64,000 nt of DNA from Ignavibacteria bacterium. GTDB lineage: Bacteria > Bacteroidota > Ignavibacteria > Tepidaquicellales > Tepidaquicellaceae. The position numbers and the translations under genes were made by a program. The DNA lies in the NCBI GenBank assembly GCA_016709315.1, contig JADJMZ010000001.1, positions 496,001 to 560,000 of the forward strand. Reading direction: 5' to 3'. Below the pieces are notes generated by a model. It did no database searches. It saw nothing but the letters and a program-made list of their open reading frames with translations, and had not been told where the DNA came from. Positions 17,517 to 28,599 of the stretch are shown one piece after another (within the stretch, counting starts at the first letter, position 1; each line of letters begins with the position of its first letter).

Positions 17517-20191
17517 ATGAGCAATACCGAAGATGTAAAAAAGATAAGAGAGATTGAAAACAAAGAATGGATCGAATCTCTTGACTATATTTATCAGAGT
17601 CAGGGTTCTGAAAGAGTTACGGAAATGCTGAGAAAACTTCAGATCAGAGCTCAGGAACTCGGCATTAATATTCCCTTTACAGCGAATACTCCTTATATAA
17701 ATACAATTCCTCTGATAAAGCAGCCGGTTTATCCAGGCAGCCGTGAGATAGAAAGAAGGATCAAGAGCATTCTCAGATGGAATGCAATGGCTATGGTAGT
17801 TCGTGCTAACAGGGAACTCAGCGGCATCGGTGGTCATATTTCCACTTACGCTTCAGCTGCTACACTTCTTGAAGTGGCTTTCAATCATTTTTTCCGCGGA
17901 AAGGATGATCCGGGCGGCGGTGATATTATTTATTTTCAGGGACATGCAGCTCCGGGAATTTATGCAAGAGCAATGCTTGAAGGTAGGATCACGGAAGATG
18001 ACCTTAAGAATTTCCGCAGAGAACTCTCTTCCAATAAAAGAGGTCTTTCATCTTATCCGCATCCGTGGCTTATGCCGAGATTCTGGGAATTTCCTACCGT
18101 GTCAATGGGACTTGGTCCGATAATGGCAATTTATCAGGCGCGATTCAACAGGTATCTCGAAGACAGAAATATTATGAAAACCTCTGATCAGAAAATATGG
18201 GCTTTTCTCGGTGACGGTGAAACAGACGAACCGGAAACTCTCGGCGCTATAACTCTTGCTTCAAGAGAAAAACTTGATAATCTGATTTTTGTAATCAATT
18301 GTAATCTTCAGCGGCTTGACGGTCCAGTCAGAGGTAACGGAAAAATTATACAGGAACTTGAGGCGATATTTAAAGGCGCAGGATGGAATGTGATAAAAGT
18401 GATCTGGGGTAGCGACTGGGATCCGCTGCTTGAAAAAGATAAGGACGGATTGTTAAAAGACAGAATGGATGAAATTGTTGACGGACAGTTCCAGAAATAT
18501 ACAGTTTCAAGCGGGGATTATATCAGAAAAGATTTTTTTGGAACAGATCCGCGTCTGCTTGAGATCGTAAGTAAATATTCGGATCATCAGCTTCAGAAAC
18601 TCAATCGCGGAGGACACGATCCTGCAAAAGTTTATGCAGCTTATAAAAATGCGGTTGATAATGTCGGTTCACCCACTGTCATCCTCGCTCATACGATCAA
18701 AGGATACGGGCTTGGTGAAGCGGGTGAAGGAAAAAATATCACACATTCTCAGAAAAAATTGAACGAACAGGAGTTAAGAGAATTCAGAAGCCGTTTCGGC
18801 ATTCCGATTTCTGATGAGGATATAGCCGAAACACCTTTTTACAGACCTTCTCCTGAAAGCGAGGAAATAAAGTATTTGACCGAGCGAAGAAAAGTCCTCG
18901 GCGGTTTCATTCCGAAAAGAGATGTGAAATCCGCTCCGTTGAAATTCAATTCGGATGAACTGTTTAAAGAATTTTATGAAGGAAACGGCGACAGGGAAGT
19001 TGCTACTACTATGGCTTTTGTTCATCTGCTTTCTAAATTACTGAAAGACAAAGAGATCGGCAAATATATTGTTCCTATTGTTCCTGATGAAGCCAGAACT
19101 TTCGGAATGGAATCTTTATTCAGACAGGTTGGAATTTATTCTCACGTCGGACAGATCTATGAACCGGTGGACAAAGGCAGTCTGCTTTATTACAAGGAAG
19201 AAGAAAGCGGTCAGATATTAGAAGAAGGAATTACAGAGGCGGGATCAATGTCTTCATTCATAGCTGCCGGAACTTCCTATGCGACACACGGAATTAACAT
19301 GATTCCGTTCTTTATTTTTTATTCAATGTTTGGTTTTCAGAGGATAGGTGATTTAATCTGGGCAGCTCCAGATTCCAGAACAAGAGGTTTTCTGATCGGA
19401 GGAACAGCCGGTCGAACAACTCTGAGCGGCGAAGGTCTTCAGCATCAGGACGGCAACAGTCATATTCTCGCTTTGCCGGTACCGAATCTGAAATGCTATG
19501 ATCCTGCATTTGCATACGAACTCGCAGTCATTATCAAAGACGGAATGCACAGGATGTATGAAAATCAGGAAGATATTTTTTATTATCTGACAGTAATGAA
19601 TGAATTTTATCTTATGCCTCCGATGCCTGAAGGTTCGGAAGAAGGCATACTTAAAGGCATTTACAGATATTCAAAATCCAAAATGAAATCATCCAAACTT
19701 AAAGCACATCTTTTCGGCAGCGGAACGATACTTAACGAAGTTATCAAAGCTCAGAAAATTCTTGAAGAAAATATAAAGTATCTGCAGATGTCTGGAGTGT
19801 TACAAGTTACAAAGAACTTTACATGGATGCCACTGACACTGAAAGGCAAAACATGCTGAATCCTGAAAAGGAACAAACGAAGCCATACATTACAAAAGTT
19901 TTGGAAAACGAAACAGGTGTTTTCATCGCTGCATCTGATTATATTAAAGCTTTGCCGGCAATAATAAAGAAATGGATTCCGGGTGAATTCAGTATCCTCG
20001 GAACGGACGGTTTCGGCAGAAGTGACGGAAGGGAAGAGCTGAGAGACTTCTTTGAAGTGGATCACAGATATATAACTATCGCAGCGCTTAATTCTCTCGC
20101 AAAAGAAAAGAAAATAGATCCCAGTGAAGTGAATAAAGCAATTAAAGAATTCGGACTGGATCAGAATAAACCAAATCCGGTAAAAGTTTAA
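17517..20191 (+). CDS. aceE: Pyruvate dehydrogenase E1 component (homodimeric), frameshifted
   Basis: Homodimeric AceE-type E1, which decarboxylates pyruvate with thiamine diphosphate and acetylates E2. The ThDP motif GDGETDEPETL...FVINCN is present, as are MESLFRQVGIYSHVGQ and QHQDGNSH of the second half. The frame breaks in the A-run at 19768-19771: restoring one A joins LEEKYKVSADVWSVTSYKEL to the remaining frame (MDATDTERQNML to PNPVKV), giving about 891 residues, close to the 887 of E. coli AceE. The product is therefore complete apart from a one-base deletion, probably a sequencing error. aceF follows 13 bases later. Confidence 0.93.
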
Positions 20192-20204
20192 AATAAAATT
20201 CTAT

Positions 20205-21524
20205 ATGATAAAAGAAGTAAAACTTCCTGAAGTTTCGGACAATGTCGAAACAGGAGATGTAGTAAAAATTCTTGTTTCGATAGGCGATAAAATAAAAATA
20301 GATCAGCCGGTAATAGAGCTTGAGACAGATAAAGCGATGTTTGAAGTTCCTTCAACTGAAGAAGGAACAGTGAAAGAAATCAATGTAAAGGAAGGGCAAA
20401 GCATTAAGATTGGCAGCGTTATTTTAAAGCTTGAAACTAACGGAGCTGAAAATATTAAAGATAATAAAGCTGATGCTAAAGCGGAAGTAAAGATACAGGA
20501 TGAACCGATCAAGGAAAAGAAAGATGAAGATGTATTAAATAAAATTGAAGATAAAAATATTACTTATACAGAAAAAGATGCTGCAATACCATTAGTAAGG
20601 TCAGAAGATTCAGTTCCTTATAATGTGAAACGCGAATCTGCACCTGCTACACCTTCTGTGAGAAGACTTGCAAGAGAGCTAGGAGTGGACATTGACAGAG
20701 TTTCAGGATCAGGACAGGGAGGAAGGATCATGGAGGATGATGTTAAAAATTTTGTCAAAATAAAATTGACCTCTTCTGATGCGGGAAATCCCGTTTCACA
20801 AAAGCAATTACCTGATTTTAAAAAATGGGGGGATGTGGAAATTCAGTCAATGAACAAGGTCAGAGTCATAACAGCAGAATCTATGACCTATGCGTGGTCA
20901 ACAATTCCAATGGTTACTCAGTCAGATAAAGCCGATATAACTGAACTTGAAGAATTCAGAAAAAAATACTCGAAATCAGTCGAAGAAAAAGGCGGACATC
21001 TGACTCTTACTTCAATGCTTGTAAAAGTATGCTCTGCTGCATTGAATAAATTTCCGCAGTTCAACTCCAGCATTGACCTGAACGATAAAGAAATTATATT
21101 TAAAAAATATTTTAACATCGGCATTGCAGTTGATACAGACAGAGGATTGTTAGTTCCTGTTATAAAAAATACGGATAAAAAGAGTATTACGGAGATCTCT
21201 GTTGAGCTGAACGAACTCGCGGAAAAAGCCCGTACAAAAAAGATAACTCCTGATGAAATGGACGGTGGTAATTTCACTATCTCAAATCTCGGAGGAATTG
21301 GCGGAACACATTTCAATCCGATTGATTATTCTCCTCAGGTTGCTATACTCGGTGTTTCAAGAGGAAGCAAGGAAGCTGTATTTATTGACGGAGTTTTCGA
21401 ACCACGACTTATGCTGCCGCTTACATTAACTTATGATCACAGAATAATTGACGGAGCCGATGCGGCGAGATTTCTCAGATGGATAGCTGAAGCATTGGAA
21501 AATCCGATGATGATGGTTCTTTAA
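20205..21524 (+). CDS. aceF: Pyruvate dehydrogenase E2, dihydrolipoamide acetyltransferase
   Basis: 439 residues: one lipoyl domain (1 to about 75, lysine in ETDKAMFEVPS), a charged linker, a peripheral subunit-binding domain (about 143-182, TPSVRRLARELGVDIDRVSG) and the catalytic acyltransferase domain (about 215-439) with the active-site sequence TYDHRIIDGADAARF. It forms the core of the pyruvate dehydrogenase complex and transfers acetyl from lipoamide to CoA. Only one lipoyl domain is present (E. coli has three). It is 13 bases after aceE, in the same operon; the E3 gene is convergent. Confidence 0.95.
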   Translation: MIKEVKLPEVSDNVETGDVVKILVSIGDKIKIDQPVIELETDKAMFEVPSTEEGTVKEINVKEGQSIKIGSVILKLETNGAENIKDNKADAKAEVKIQDEPIKEKKDEDVLNKIEDKNITYTEKDAAIPLVRSEDSVPYNVKRESAPATPSVRRLARELGVDIDRVSGSGQGGRIMEDDVKNFVKIKLTSSDAGNPVSQKQLPDFKKWGDVEIQSMNKVRVITAESMTYAWSTIPMVTQSDKADITELEEFRKKYSKSVEEKGGHLTLTSMLVKVCSAALNKFPQFNSSIDLNDKEIIFKKYFNIGIAVDTDRGLLVPVIKNTDKKSITEISVELNELAEKARTKKITPDEMDGGNFTISNLGGIGGTHFNPIDYSPQVAILGVSRGSKEAVFIDGVFEPRLMLPLTLTYDHRIIDGADAARFLRWIAEALENPMMMVL

Positions 21525-21533
21525 GAACTAAGG

Positions 21534-21951
21534 TTAATCCGAAAGATCTTTTAACTGAACTTTTCTCATAACTTTTTTTACTGAAGTTTTCTTTTTTGTT
21601 TCAATTCTTTTTTCTTTTGAAGAAACAGAAGGTTTGGTCTTCTTTCTTACTTTTTCTTTTTTCAATGCGTTTTCAATCAATTCATAAAATCTTTTCTGTG
21701 CTTTCAGCTTATTCATTAATTGAGAACGCTCTGTCTGAGCAATGATCTGGAGGATTCCGTTTTTATCAATTCTATTCTGAAGTTTCAATAAAATTCTTTT
21801 TTTCATCATCATTAAGAATGAGAGAATTTTCAACATCAAAATTAAGTTCGATCTTAGTTTCTACTTTATTAACATTCTGCCCGCCTTTCCCGCCGCTTCT
21901 GGATGTTTTAAATTCAAATTCACTTTCGAAATTTCTGTCTGCTGCTTTCAT
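21534..21951 (-). CDS. arfB: Peptidyl-tRNA hydrolase ArfB, frameshifted
   Basis: ArfB rescues stalled ribosomes by hydrolysing peptidyl-tRNA. The N-terminal part (from ATG 21951) reads FKTSRSGGKGGQNVNKVETK, with the catalytic GGQ, then IELNFDVENSLILNDDEK. The frame then breaks in the seven-base A/T run at 21797-21803; removing one base joins it to KRILLKLQNRIDKNG and IIAQTERSQLMNKLKAQKRF. The tail is highly basic (KKTKPSVSSKEKRIETKKKT), as ArfB needs to enter the mRNA channel. About 138 residues in all. It is convergent with aceF and followed upstream by a minisatellite array. Confidence 0.85.
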
Positions 21952-21980
21952 AATTTTACATTCTGCTTACTTTAAGAATC

Positions 21981-22106
21981 AATTCGTAATTCGTAACTTG
22001 AAATTCGTAATTCGTAACTTGAAATTCGTAATTCGTAACTTAAAACTCGTAATTCGTAACTTGAAACTCGTAATTCGTAACTTGAAACTCGTAATTCGTA
22101 ACTTGA
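21981..22106. repeat. 21-bp tandem repeat (six copies)
   Basis: Six head-to-tail copies of the 21-base unit AATTCGTAATTCGTAACTTG+A, with copies 4-6 sharing a T-to-C change at base 4, lie between arfB and lpd. The unit contains the half-repeat AATTCGTA twice. A short hypothetical frame across it is an artefact of the 21-bp periodicity. No function is assigned. Confidence 0.9.
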
Positions 22107-22146
22107 AACTCGAAATTAACAATTCTTAATTCTTAATTCGTAATTT

Positions 22147-23564
22147 TTAATTTAACTTTTTCGGTCTGTAAATATGCGTACTTTGTCCGAAAAATACTTC
22201 GGCAGCTTCCATAACAGTTTCGGAAAGCGTCGGGTGGGGATGGATCGTAAGCTTTAAGTCGGTTGCATTAGCTCCCATTTCAATAGCAAGTACTCCTTCA
22301 GCTATTAAATCACCAGCTCCGGGTCCGGCAATCCCAACTCCCAGAATTCTTTCGGTTGCAGGATCAATAATAAGCTTAGTTAGTCCGTCGGTATTTCCGA
22401 TTGTCATAGCTCTTCCTGATGCAGCCCAGGGAAATTTTGCAACTGTAATATTCTTATTCTGCAGCTTTGCTTCCTTCTCAGTCAATCCGCACCAGGCAAT
22501 TTCGGGATCAGTAAAAACGACTGCGGGTATTGCCTTCGGCTCAAAAACAGATTTATGACCGGCTATCACTTCCACAGCAGTTCTTCCTTCATGCGAGGCT
22601 TTATGAGCAAGCATCGGCTCACCGGCTACATCACCGATAGCAAAAATATTTTTTTCTGAAGTTCGCAACTGGTTATCAACTTTTATAAATCCTTTTTCAT
22701 CAATTTCAACTTTTGTGTTTTCGAGACCTATATTTTTTGAATTCGGCTTTCTTCCGACGGCGATTAAGACTTTGTCAAATATCTTTTCACTTCTGTTCTT
22801 ATCTTTATCTTCTAATGTGACCTTAATTCCTTTACCTGAATTCTTTGTATCAATTACATTTGTACTGAGTAATACTTCTTCAAACATTTTCTTTATGTTT
22901 TTGCTTAATACTGCAGCAAGATCATTATCCGCTCCTGAAAGTATTTCGGTAACATTTCCGCAACCGTAACCTTAGAGCCGAGAGCAGCATAAACAGTGCC
23001 TATCTCAAGACCTATATAACCGCCCCCTATCACTAAAAGCGTTTTTGGTATATCCTCAATATCCAGAGCGGAAGTCGAATCCATGAATCCGGGAGATTCA
23101 ATGTCTATTCCCGGAATAATAAAGGGATGAGAACCGGTTGCTACGATAAGATTTTCAAAATTCAGTAATTCTTTTTCACCGTTCCCTTTTATGAGTTCAA
23201 TGCTTTCATTGTTCAGGATTTTAGCTTTACCCTGAAGATAGTTTACTTTTCGCTGTTTGCAAAGCTGCCCGAGTCCGCCTGTAAGTTTATTAACAGTGTT
23301 ATTCTTCCATTCGCGCAGTTTATTAAGGTTAATTTCCGGTTTCTTAAACTCGATGCCGAATTCTTTTGCTTTTTCAGATTCCGAAATTATTTTTGCAGAA
23401 TGAAGAAGCGCTTTTGAAGGAATGCAGCCCCTGTAAAGGCAAACACCTCCGGGATTTTTTTCATTATCAATTAAAGTAGTGTCAATTCCAAGATCAGCCG
23501 CAAGAAATGCTGCCGCATATCCACCCGGACCGGCACCGATGATTATTAATTTTTTATCGTTCAA
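22147..23564 (-). CDS. lpdA: Dihydrolipoamide dehydrogenase (E3), frameshifted
   Basis: Flavoprotein disulfide reductase that reoxidises lipoamide. FAD motif GAGPGGYAAAFLAADLG at the N-terminus, redox disulfide in GGVCLYRGCIPSKALLHS, a second Rossmann motif VIGGGYIGLEIGTVYAALGS, and the C-terminal dimer motif HPHPTLSETVMEA with the active-site His. The frame breaks near 22947 (expected EILSGADNDLAAVLSKNI, with one G missing in the FGG of the codon pair), splitting the gene into about 216 and 247 codons; restoring one base gives about 472 residues. Transcribed towards aceF. Supplies E3 for the pyruvate dehydrogenase complex. Confidence 0.93.
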
Positions 23565-23760
23565 TTTATTTTGATTTTAAATTTATACAAATTACCCTTG
23601 AATCAGTTAATACTCAAATGAAAAATTTTTCTTTTTTAAACATTTTTTACTATATTATATAAAACAAAAATATTTTATCGCACTTAAATATTTACATTAT
23701 GTTTTATTTAGAAATTATTTATATTGCACATACTTACAAACTAATTAGAAAGGGCAACAA

Positions 23761-24954
23761 ATGAAAATTTTAAAATACATTTTTCTATTCTTGTTTATCT
23801 CATCACTTGGATATTCACAGAATGTAAAGATCACAGATTTTGATATAACCACAAGTACAGCAAAACAAGCAATTGTTAACGGTAGTTGGAGTTGGGATCA
23901 ATTTGATTATTCAAATAGGGAAGTTCCTGATTCATTAATTCCTCCAAAAACAATTTCTCAAATTTATAGAATTGATGCGTTATATAATCAATTCTATTCA
24001 TCACCAAGTTATGCCTGGAATCTTGGCCTTAGGGGTGCAATTTTTGGTAATAATGCAGATTCTGTTACTCTGACTCCGACATATTCTTATAATTTTGATG
24101 CGGATGTGAGTAAATATCTCAGCAAAGATAAGGGATTCTTTGTAAACGGAGCAGTAAGTTCATCTTTTTTAAGACAACAGGAATTCCTTCCGTATGATTC
24201 TAGTGAGAACCGACCTCAATTAGATCTATTTGCCGGTTTAGGTTATGGTAGACAGGTTAATGCTACTCCACTTGCTAAAGCTATAAGCATTGATCAGGAG
24301 CTTAAGAAATCAGGAGTTACAACAAAATATCTGCCAAAGCAATCTACACTAGATATATCACATATAATAGATAAAGAAAGTGAATACAGAACAAAATACA
24401 AACAGTTTGAAAGTGTCCTTTTTGAAAATTACGAAGGTAGCATAAATTACAGTTTTACAAATCCTAGATATTATGGTGGAGATATAAGATTAGGTGTGAA
24501 TTTCACTGTTTTAACAAGAAATTCAATAATTGAAAAACCGAATCCTTCACTTGAGGCAAGAGGAAGATATGGATACCCAATCGGACTAAATCACCAAATC
24601 TTAGCTTCTTTCCAATTGGGAACTCCTTTTGATTCTGCATTTGGTAAACTATGGACAGGTTTAGGAAGATTAGATTATTGGTATAATATGACAAACAGAA
24701 TCAGATTTAACGCAGGATATGCTGTAAACCTTAAACAATTTGTTAATCAAACTTGGGTACCTCAGACAGGTGGTGGATTTAAACTTCAAACAAATTCAAG
24801 TGATTTTTCATATGCAAATCATGAAATTAAAGCAGGATTCTTATTCTATCTTGAGAATTATATCAGTCTGCAACTTGGAGCAGGTTATGTCTTTACCAAG
24901 AACCAAAATAGTCATTTGACTTCGAATGCAGCATTATCATTCATTTTATTTTAA
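23761..24954 (+). CDS. Exported outer-membrane-like protein of unknown function
   Basis: 397 residues, signal peptide to about residue 19 (SSLGYSQ). The mature protein alternates polar and hydrophobic residues with many aromatics (SYAWNLGLRGAIFG, NAGYAVNLKQFVNQ) and ends in a run of hydrophobic residues (AALSFILF) with terminal Phe, as in outer-membrane beta-barrels recognised by the BAM complex. I do not recognise a family. The frame is intact although neighbours are frameshifted. It has its own leader and a strong downstream terminator, so it is monocistronic. Confidence 0.7.
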   Translation: MKILKYIFLFLFISSLGYSQNVKITDFDITTSTAKQAIVNGSWSWDQFDYSNREVPDSLIPPKTISQIYRIDALYNQFYSSPSYAWNLGLRGAIFGNNADSVTLTPTYSYNFDADVSKYLSKDKGFFVNGAVSSSFLRQQEFLPYDSSENRPQLDLFAGLGYGRQVNATPLAKAISIDQELKKSGVTTKYLPKQSTLDISHIIDKESEYRTKYKQFESVLFENYEGSINYSFTNPRYYGGDIRLGVNFTVLTRNSIIEKPNPSLEARGRYGYPIGLNHQILASFQLGTPFDSAFGKLWTGLGRLDYWYNMTNRIRFNAGYAVNLKQFVNQTWVPQTGGGFKLQTNSSDFSYANHEIKAGFLFYLENYISLQLGAGYVFTKNQNSHLTSNAALSFILF

Positions 24955-24979
24955 GAAATACTATACATCTTAATTTAAT

Positions 24980-25010
24980 AAAAACGCCCCGATCAAGGGC
25001 GTTTTTATTT
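24980..25010 (+). terminator. Rho-independent terminator
   Basis: AAAAACGCCC (24980-24989) pairs with GGGCGTTTTT (24997-25006), followed by more T-rich sequence. It ends the 397-residue protein gene. Confidence 0.9.
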
Positions 25011-25119
25011 TAATTTTCAGGACATTTCAAGGGATTATTAATTCGTCTGAAATCTAATTAAAATTGACCACACAGAGTTTATTAAAATAATTATATTTTA
25101 TATTTTGCTCATTTCCTGA

Positions 25120-25394
25120 AGTTTGCATGGATTGCAACACATAAGAACATCTATTGCTTATCTTCAGGTTAACGGTAAGATTAAAGAAATCAGAGAACAG
25201 CCAGTGAAGAATGTTTATCCAAGGTATCCATTTTTAAATTTAGAAGATGCAAAAAAGCAGATAGTAGAATAGATGGAGTATTGATTGCAAAGTTCATATT
25301 ACAATAACGCCTGAAGATTTTATGCTCGGAAGAATGAAAGAGAAATCAGAATTAAGTGAAAACAAATTAAAAGAGACCAAAAAAAAGAATTGAA
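25120..25394 (+). pseudogene. Remnant of an IS3-family transposase (orfB, rve domain)
   Basis: A broken reading frame keeps sequences typical of the C-terminal integrase part of IS3-type transposases: HGLQHIRTSIAYLQVNGKIK and RYPFLNLEDAKKQIVE, then a shifted segment ITPEDFMLGRMKEKSELS. The catalytic aspartates upstream are gone and stops interrupt it. It marks an old insertion-sequence hit. No terminal repeats are identifiable. Confidence 0.75.
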
Positions 25395-25529
25395 TTGAGA
25401 AATGCTGTTTAAATTACACCAAAATATTTTTACAAAACTCCTGTTACCGGTGTATCAAGGCATCAAATTATCCACGAAGGAAAGGCTTGCCTAATATAAT
25501 TTTAACTTTAAATCAAGATTAATGAAATT

Positions 25530-25563
25530 CTATAAAGACCGATTAATAAATCGGTCTTTATAG
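25530..25563. terminator. Long hairpin, likely terminator of the minus-strand gene
   Basis: CTATAAAGACCGATT (25530-25544) pairs perfectly with its complement at 25549-25563 around a 4-base loop. It lies 20 bases beyond the end of the minus-strand beta-barrel gene, in the position of a terminator, and also marks the right edge of the IS3 remnant region. Confidence 0.75.
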
Positions 25564-25582
25564 TTGTAATAATGATTGTAAA

Positions 25583-26325
25583 CTAAAAATGGACATTTAG
25601 AATAATACTTGTTACATTATTTTCCCATCGGAATTCAGAAGGTCCATGCTGAGTTGAAGTTGAAACAGTTCCACTGCTTGAAGTAGTTATTATTTCTCTT
25701 TTAGGTGAAGAAATTAAAGACATCCTCATTGTATATTTACCACCTAAAGATAAACCAGGTGTAAAATACCAGTCAAATCCAACATTAAGTCCTCCCGAGA
25801 AAACGAGTCCATTCCAATTTTCTTCTTTTTAGCAGATGAAATTTTGAAACTGATTCATAACTGCTTGAGAATAATCCTACATTACCGTTTACTCCTACAT
25901 AAGGGCTTACGCTATATAAAGAGGTAAGATGATAATTTAAATCACCCGGAAAATCCCCATTCGGCTGATGACTGAGTAATTTCATTTAAGGAAAGATCTG
26001 TGTTCTTACTATTATTGTATCCTATTCTTAATCCGGCAACAATTGAAACTTTATTACTAATATAATATTGAAATCCAAACCCCGCCATATTATTAATTTG
26101 GGTTTCAGTGGAATCTATAAACTTACTATAAGATCCAGCGGGAGCAGAACCAAGAGATCCACTTACAAAAGGTGCATAAATAAATACAAAACTTGTAGCT
26201 CCTTTTAGTGCCTCAGGTTTTGTACCATCCCAATCCTTATTTGCCTTTGGTCTTCCCTGTGAGAAAACATTACTTGTAAGCATTAACATTACTATTAAAA
26301 AAGTAAATAACTTAAAGACCTTCAT
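25583..26325 (-). CDS. Outer-membrane beta-barrel protein, frameshifted
   Basis: The N-terminal part (127 codons) starts with a signal peptide ending SNVFSQ and includes GFGFQYYISNKVSIVAGLRIGY, a barrel hairpin. After the break near 25955-25985 the frame continues as GDLNYHLTSLYSVSPYVGVNGNVGLF, and after a second break near 25833 as IGMDSFSGGLNVGFDWYFTPGLSLG and a C-terminal ENNVTSIILNVHF with terminal Phe. About 247 residues when repaired. The pattern matches small OmpX/OmpW-like barrels; no ligand can be named. Convergent with the IS3 remnant region. Confidence 0.75.
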
Positions 26326-26728
26326 TTTTTTCTCCTTTTATTTTATTTAACAAAAAACACAAATTTTTAATATATATTACAAATTTCGATCAAGAAAAAA
26401 AATGAGTAAATTTATCTATTGAATTTTAAAAACTAAAACTACATTATAACAAAAATTCTTATTAAGAAGTTCAATATTTGTTATTTAGCCGATTAATTCT
26501 TATAAATTTTTCAATTAAAAATTTAAAATATTCTTTAGAAGTTTTTCTTGTTCTTTCAATAATTATTTCCTAAATAGTAAGAGTCTCTTCTTTTTATAAT
26601 TGATTTATTTTGTTCTTTCCTTGTTTTAAAAACTAAAGCATTCTATTGTTCTTATCGAAATCGAATTTTCAGTTTTGCAATTGTACATTTTAAGTAAACA
26701 TTTTTTTAAAACTAAACCTATTTTTGTT
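26326..26728. other. AT-rich divergent intergenic region
   Basis: About 400 bases, strongly AT-rich, separate the minus-strand barrel gene from the plus-strand PEGA gene. It must hold both promoters, but no consensus stands out and I see no coding frame. Confidence 0.4.
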
Positions 26729-27227
26729 ATGAAAAACAGAATTTTTCAAAAATTTGTTATATTTTTAGCAATTTCAATATTTCTTTATGGTTGTGGAACT
26801 ATCTGGAATGGAACCTCAGATAAAATTAGTATTAATTCAACCCCATCGAGTGCTGCTGTTACTATTAAAAATGAAAATGGAGCAATGGTGAATACTGGTA
26901 AAACTCCAATGACAATCAAACTTAGTAAGAAACACGATTATACCGTAGCAATAAATCTTAATGGTTATAAGGAGCAGGTAGTTAATGTTAATTCCTCTCT
27001 TAATGCCCTTTGGTTATTGGGAAATATATTTCTTTTGTGGTGGCATAGTAGGAATTGTAGTTGATGCAATAACAGGCGGCTGGAACGATTTAGAGCCTTC
27101 AAGCATAAATATATCATTGGTTACCGCTTATAACGAAAATTATGAAGAAATTCTATATACTATATATACAATGAGAGACGAAGAAGGGCAACTTCGCCAA
27201 TGGAAAGTACCCATGCTGAAAAACTAA
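26729..27227 (+). CDS. PEGA-domain lipoprotein, frameshifted
   Basis: Start at ATG 26729 (MKNRIFQKF). A lipoprotein signal ends in the lipobox LYGC (SIFLYGCG). The PEGA-like core is visible in KISINSTPSSAAVTIKNENG and TPMTIKLSKKHDYTVAINL. The frame breaks in the T-run near 27031-27034; one base less joins GNIFLCGGIVGIVVDAITGG, a glycine-rich hydrophobic segment, to the C-terminus ending QWKVPMLKN. About 165 residues. PEGA domains occur in surface-associated proteins. Head of a run with the YidD-like, TPR and barrel genes, all plus strand. Confidence 0.75.
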
Positions 27228-27230
27228 TTA

Positions 27231-27644
27231 ATGATTAAATCAATACTGATATTTCTTCTGATTTTCGGATTTTCAGTTAGTTTGTATTCCCAGCATGAAA
27301 AGAAAAGGGATTTGGAACCCTGGGAATCAGAAGATATTATCAATAAAGATAAATCCGATGATTTTTTCCCATACTCTTATTACAGAGTTTTATCATTACC
27401 CATGACTAAATTAATAAATATTTATCAATCCGATATTTCCCCTAATTCTATTCATAGATGCATGTTTCATATATCCTGTTCGAATTTTGCAAAGATTTCT
27501 ATTAATAAATTGGGTATTGCCGGGTTAGTAATTTTTATGGATAGATACTTATACAGAGAAAATAGAGAAGCTTTTAATAATTACGTATTAATTATTGATA
27601 ATTCTGGAAAAATTACTTTAGATGATGATGACTTCCTACCTTAA
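27231..27644 (+). CDS. Exported YidD-like (haemolytic domain) protein
   Basis: 137 residues. A signal peptide (to about residue 20, VSLYSQ) precedes a YidD-type domain: LINIYQSDISPNSIHRCMFH, then SCSNFAKISINKLGIAGLVIF matches the IxxYQxxISP...CxFxxSCSxFA pattern. Ordinary YidD is a short amphipathic factor that helps YidC insert membrane proteins at the inner membrane; here the domain is exported, which is unusual. It begins 3 bases after the PEGA lipoprotein and its end overlaps the TPR protein start. Intact frame. Confidence 0.75.
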   Translation: MIKSILIFLLIFGFSVSLYSQHEKKRDLEPWESEDIINKDKSDDFFPYSYYRVLSLPMTKLINIYQSDISPNSIHRCMFHISCSNFAKISINKLGIAGLVIFMDRYLYRENREAFNNYVLIIDNSGKITLDDDDFLP

Positions 27645-28489
27645 GAGATTAATTTTATTTCTCTTCTTATTCTGTAATATTAATTTCATTTTAGGCCAGG
27701 TAAATCGGATTATGCAGATTTTCTTATGAAAAGCAAGGATTATTTCAGGCAATTTCAGTATATAAAGATTGTTGTTTTTTCAAAAGATAAAGATTCATCT
27801 GCTAATTATCTGTATCAAATCGGAAAATCTTATCAAAAATCCAGGAAGTATGAATCTTCAATTTTTACTTTTTCGGATTTAATGAATTCCTATAAATTAA
27901 GTAATACACTTAGAAACAATATTGAAATATCTCTGGGTCTTTCATATTTGCAATGGGGTTATTTACAATATGCCCAAATGTTACTAAATAGAGCAGAAAA
28001 AAAAGACAATAAAAAAATCTCATCTTTATACTTAGGTCTTCTGGATATCAAGGCAGAAAATTATAATTTTGCACATAAGAGATTTGAAATGATGTTAAGT
28101 GAATCACACGATACAACTTTGAAATCTATAGCACGCAAATGTAATGATTTGCTGTCTAAGTCAGATAATTTGAGTTATCGTAAGCCTGTATTTGCAGCCT
28201 TACTGTCTGCTGTTATGCCAGGCTCAGGCCAGTTATACAGCAAACATTATTTTGATGCATTTCAGGCGATTGTATTTGTAGGGGCATCCGCATTCGCAAC
28301 ATTTGCAGTATAAATATGACCAGAATTACAGTTCAAATTATTTATTGACTATTCTTTCAGCACTTGTAACTTCATTTTTATTCTGCAAATATTTATGGAG
28401 CGTATAAAACTGCTGATTACTATAATATGAAAAGGAAAGAGTTATATATAAAAGAATTTGAGAAGATTGTTTTCAGCTATGATTTTTAA
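27622..28489 (+). CDS. TPR-containing membrane protein (DUF5683-like tail), frameshifted
   Basis: Start among three ATG codons at 27622-27630, overlapping the YidD-like gene; signal-like start (LFLFLFCNINFILGQ). The core has TPR-like helices (SANYLYQIGKSYQKSRKYES, SYLQWGYLQYAQMLLNRAE). The C-terminal region PVFAALLSAVMPGSGQLYSK and, after a frameshift near 28375, FYSANIYGAYKTADYYNMK, match DUF5683-type membrane tails (PGxGQxY ... NxxxAxxxAxxYN). Frameshifts also occur near 27710-27750 and 27783. About 288 residues if repaired. Similar YidD-TPR gene pairs occur in Bacteroidota; role unknown. Confidence 0.7.
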
Positions 28490-28599
28490 TACCTTAGAAT
28501 ATAAATTTCATTCATCTGATTTTGTGATTCAATATTTTCGGTATTCGGCCTGAAAAGTAATTTTCAAAATATTTTTTTAATCTTAATATTCATGTAATT

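Noticed and set aside
21981..22106. A CRISPR array
   Set aside because: The copies are contiguous without spacers and no cas genes are present.
21818..22129. A 103-codon frame with repeats of the type NLKLVIR
   Set aside because: It is made by the 21-bp tandem repeat (a multiple of three) and crosses the start of arfB on the other strand; no ribosome-binding site.
25120..25563. A complete IS3 element
   Set aside because: Only the end of orfB remains; no terminal inverted repeats and no orfA. The hairpin at 25530-25563 is better explained as a terminator.
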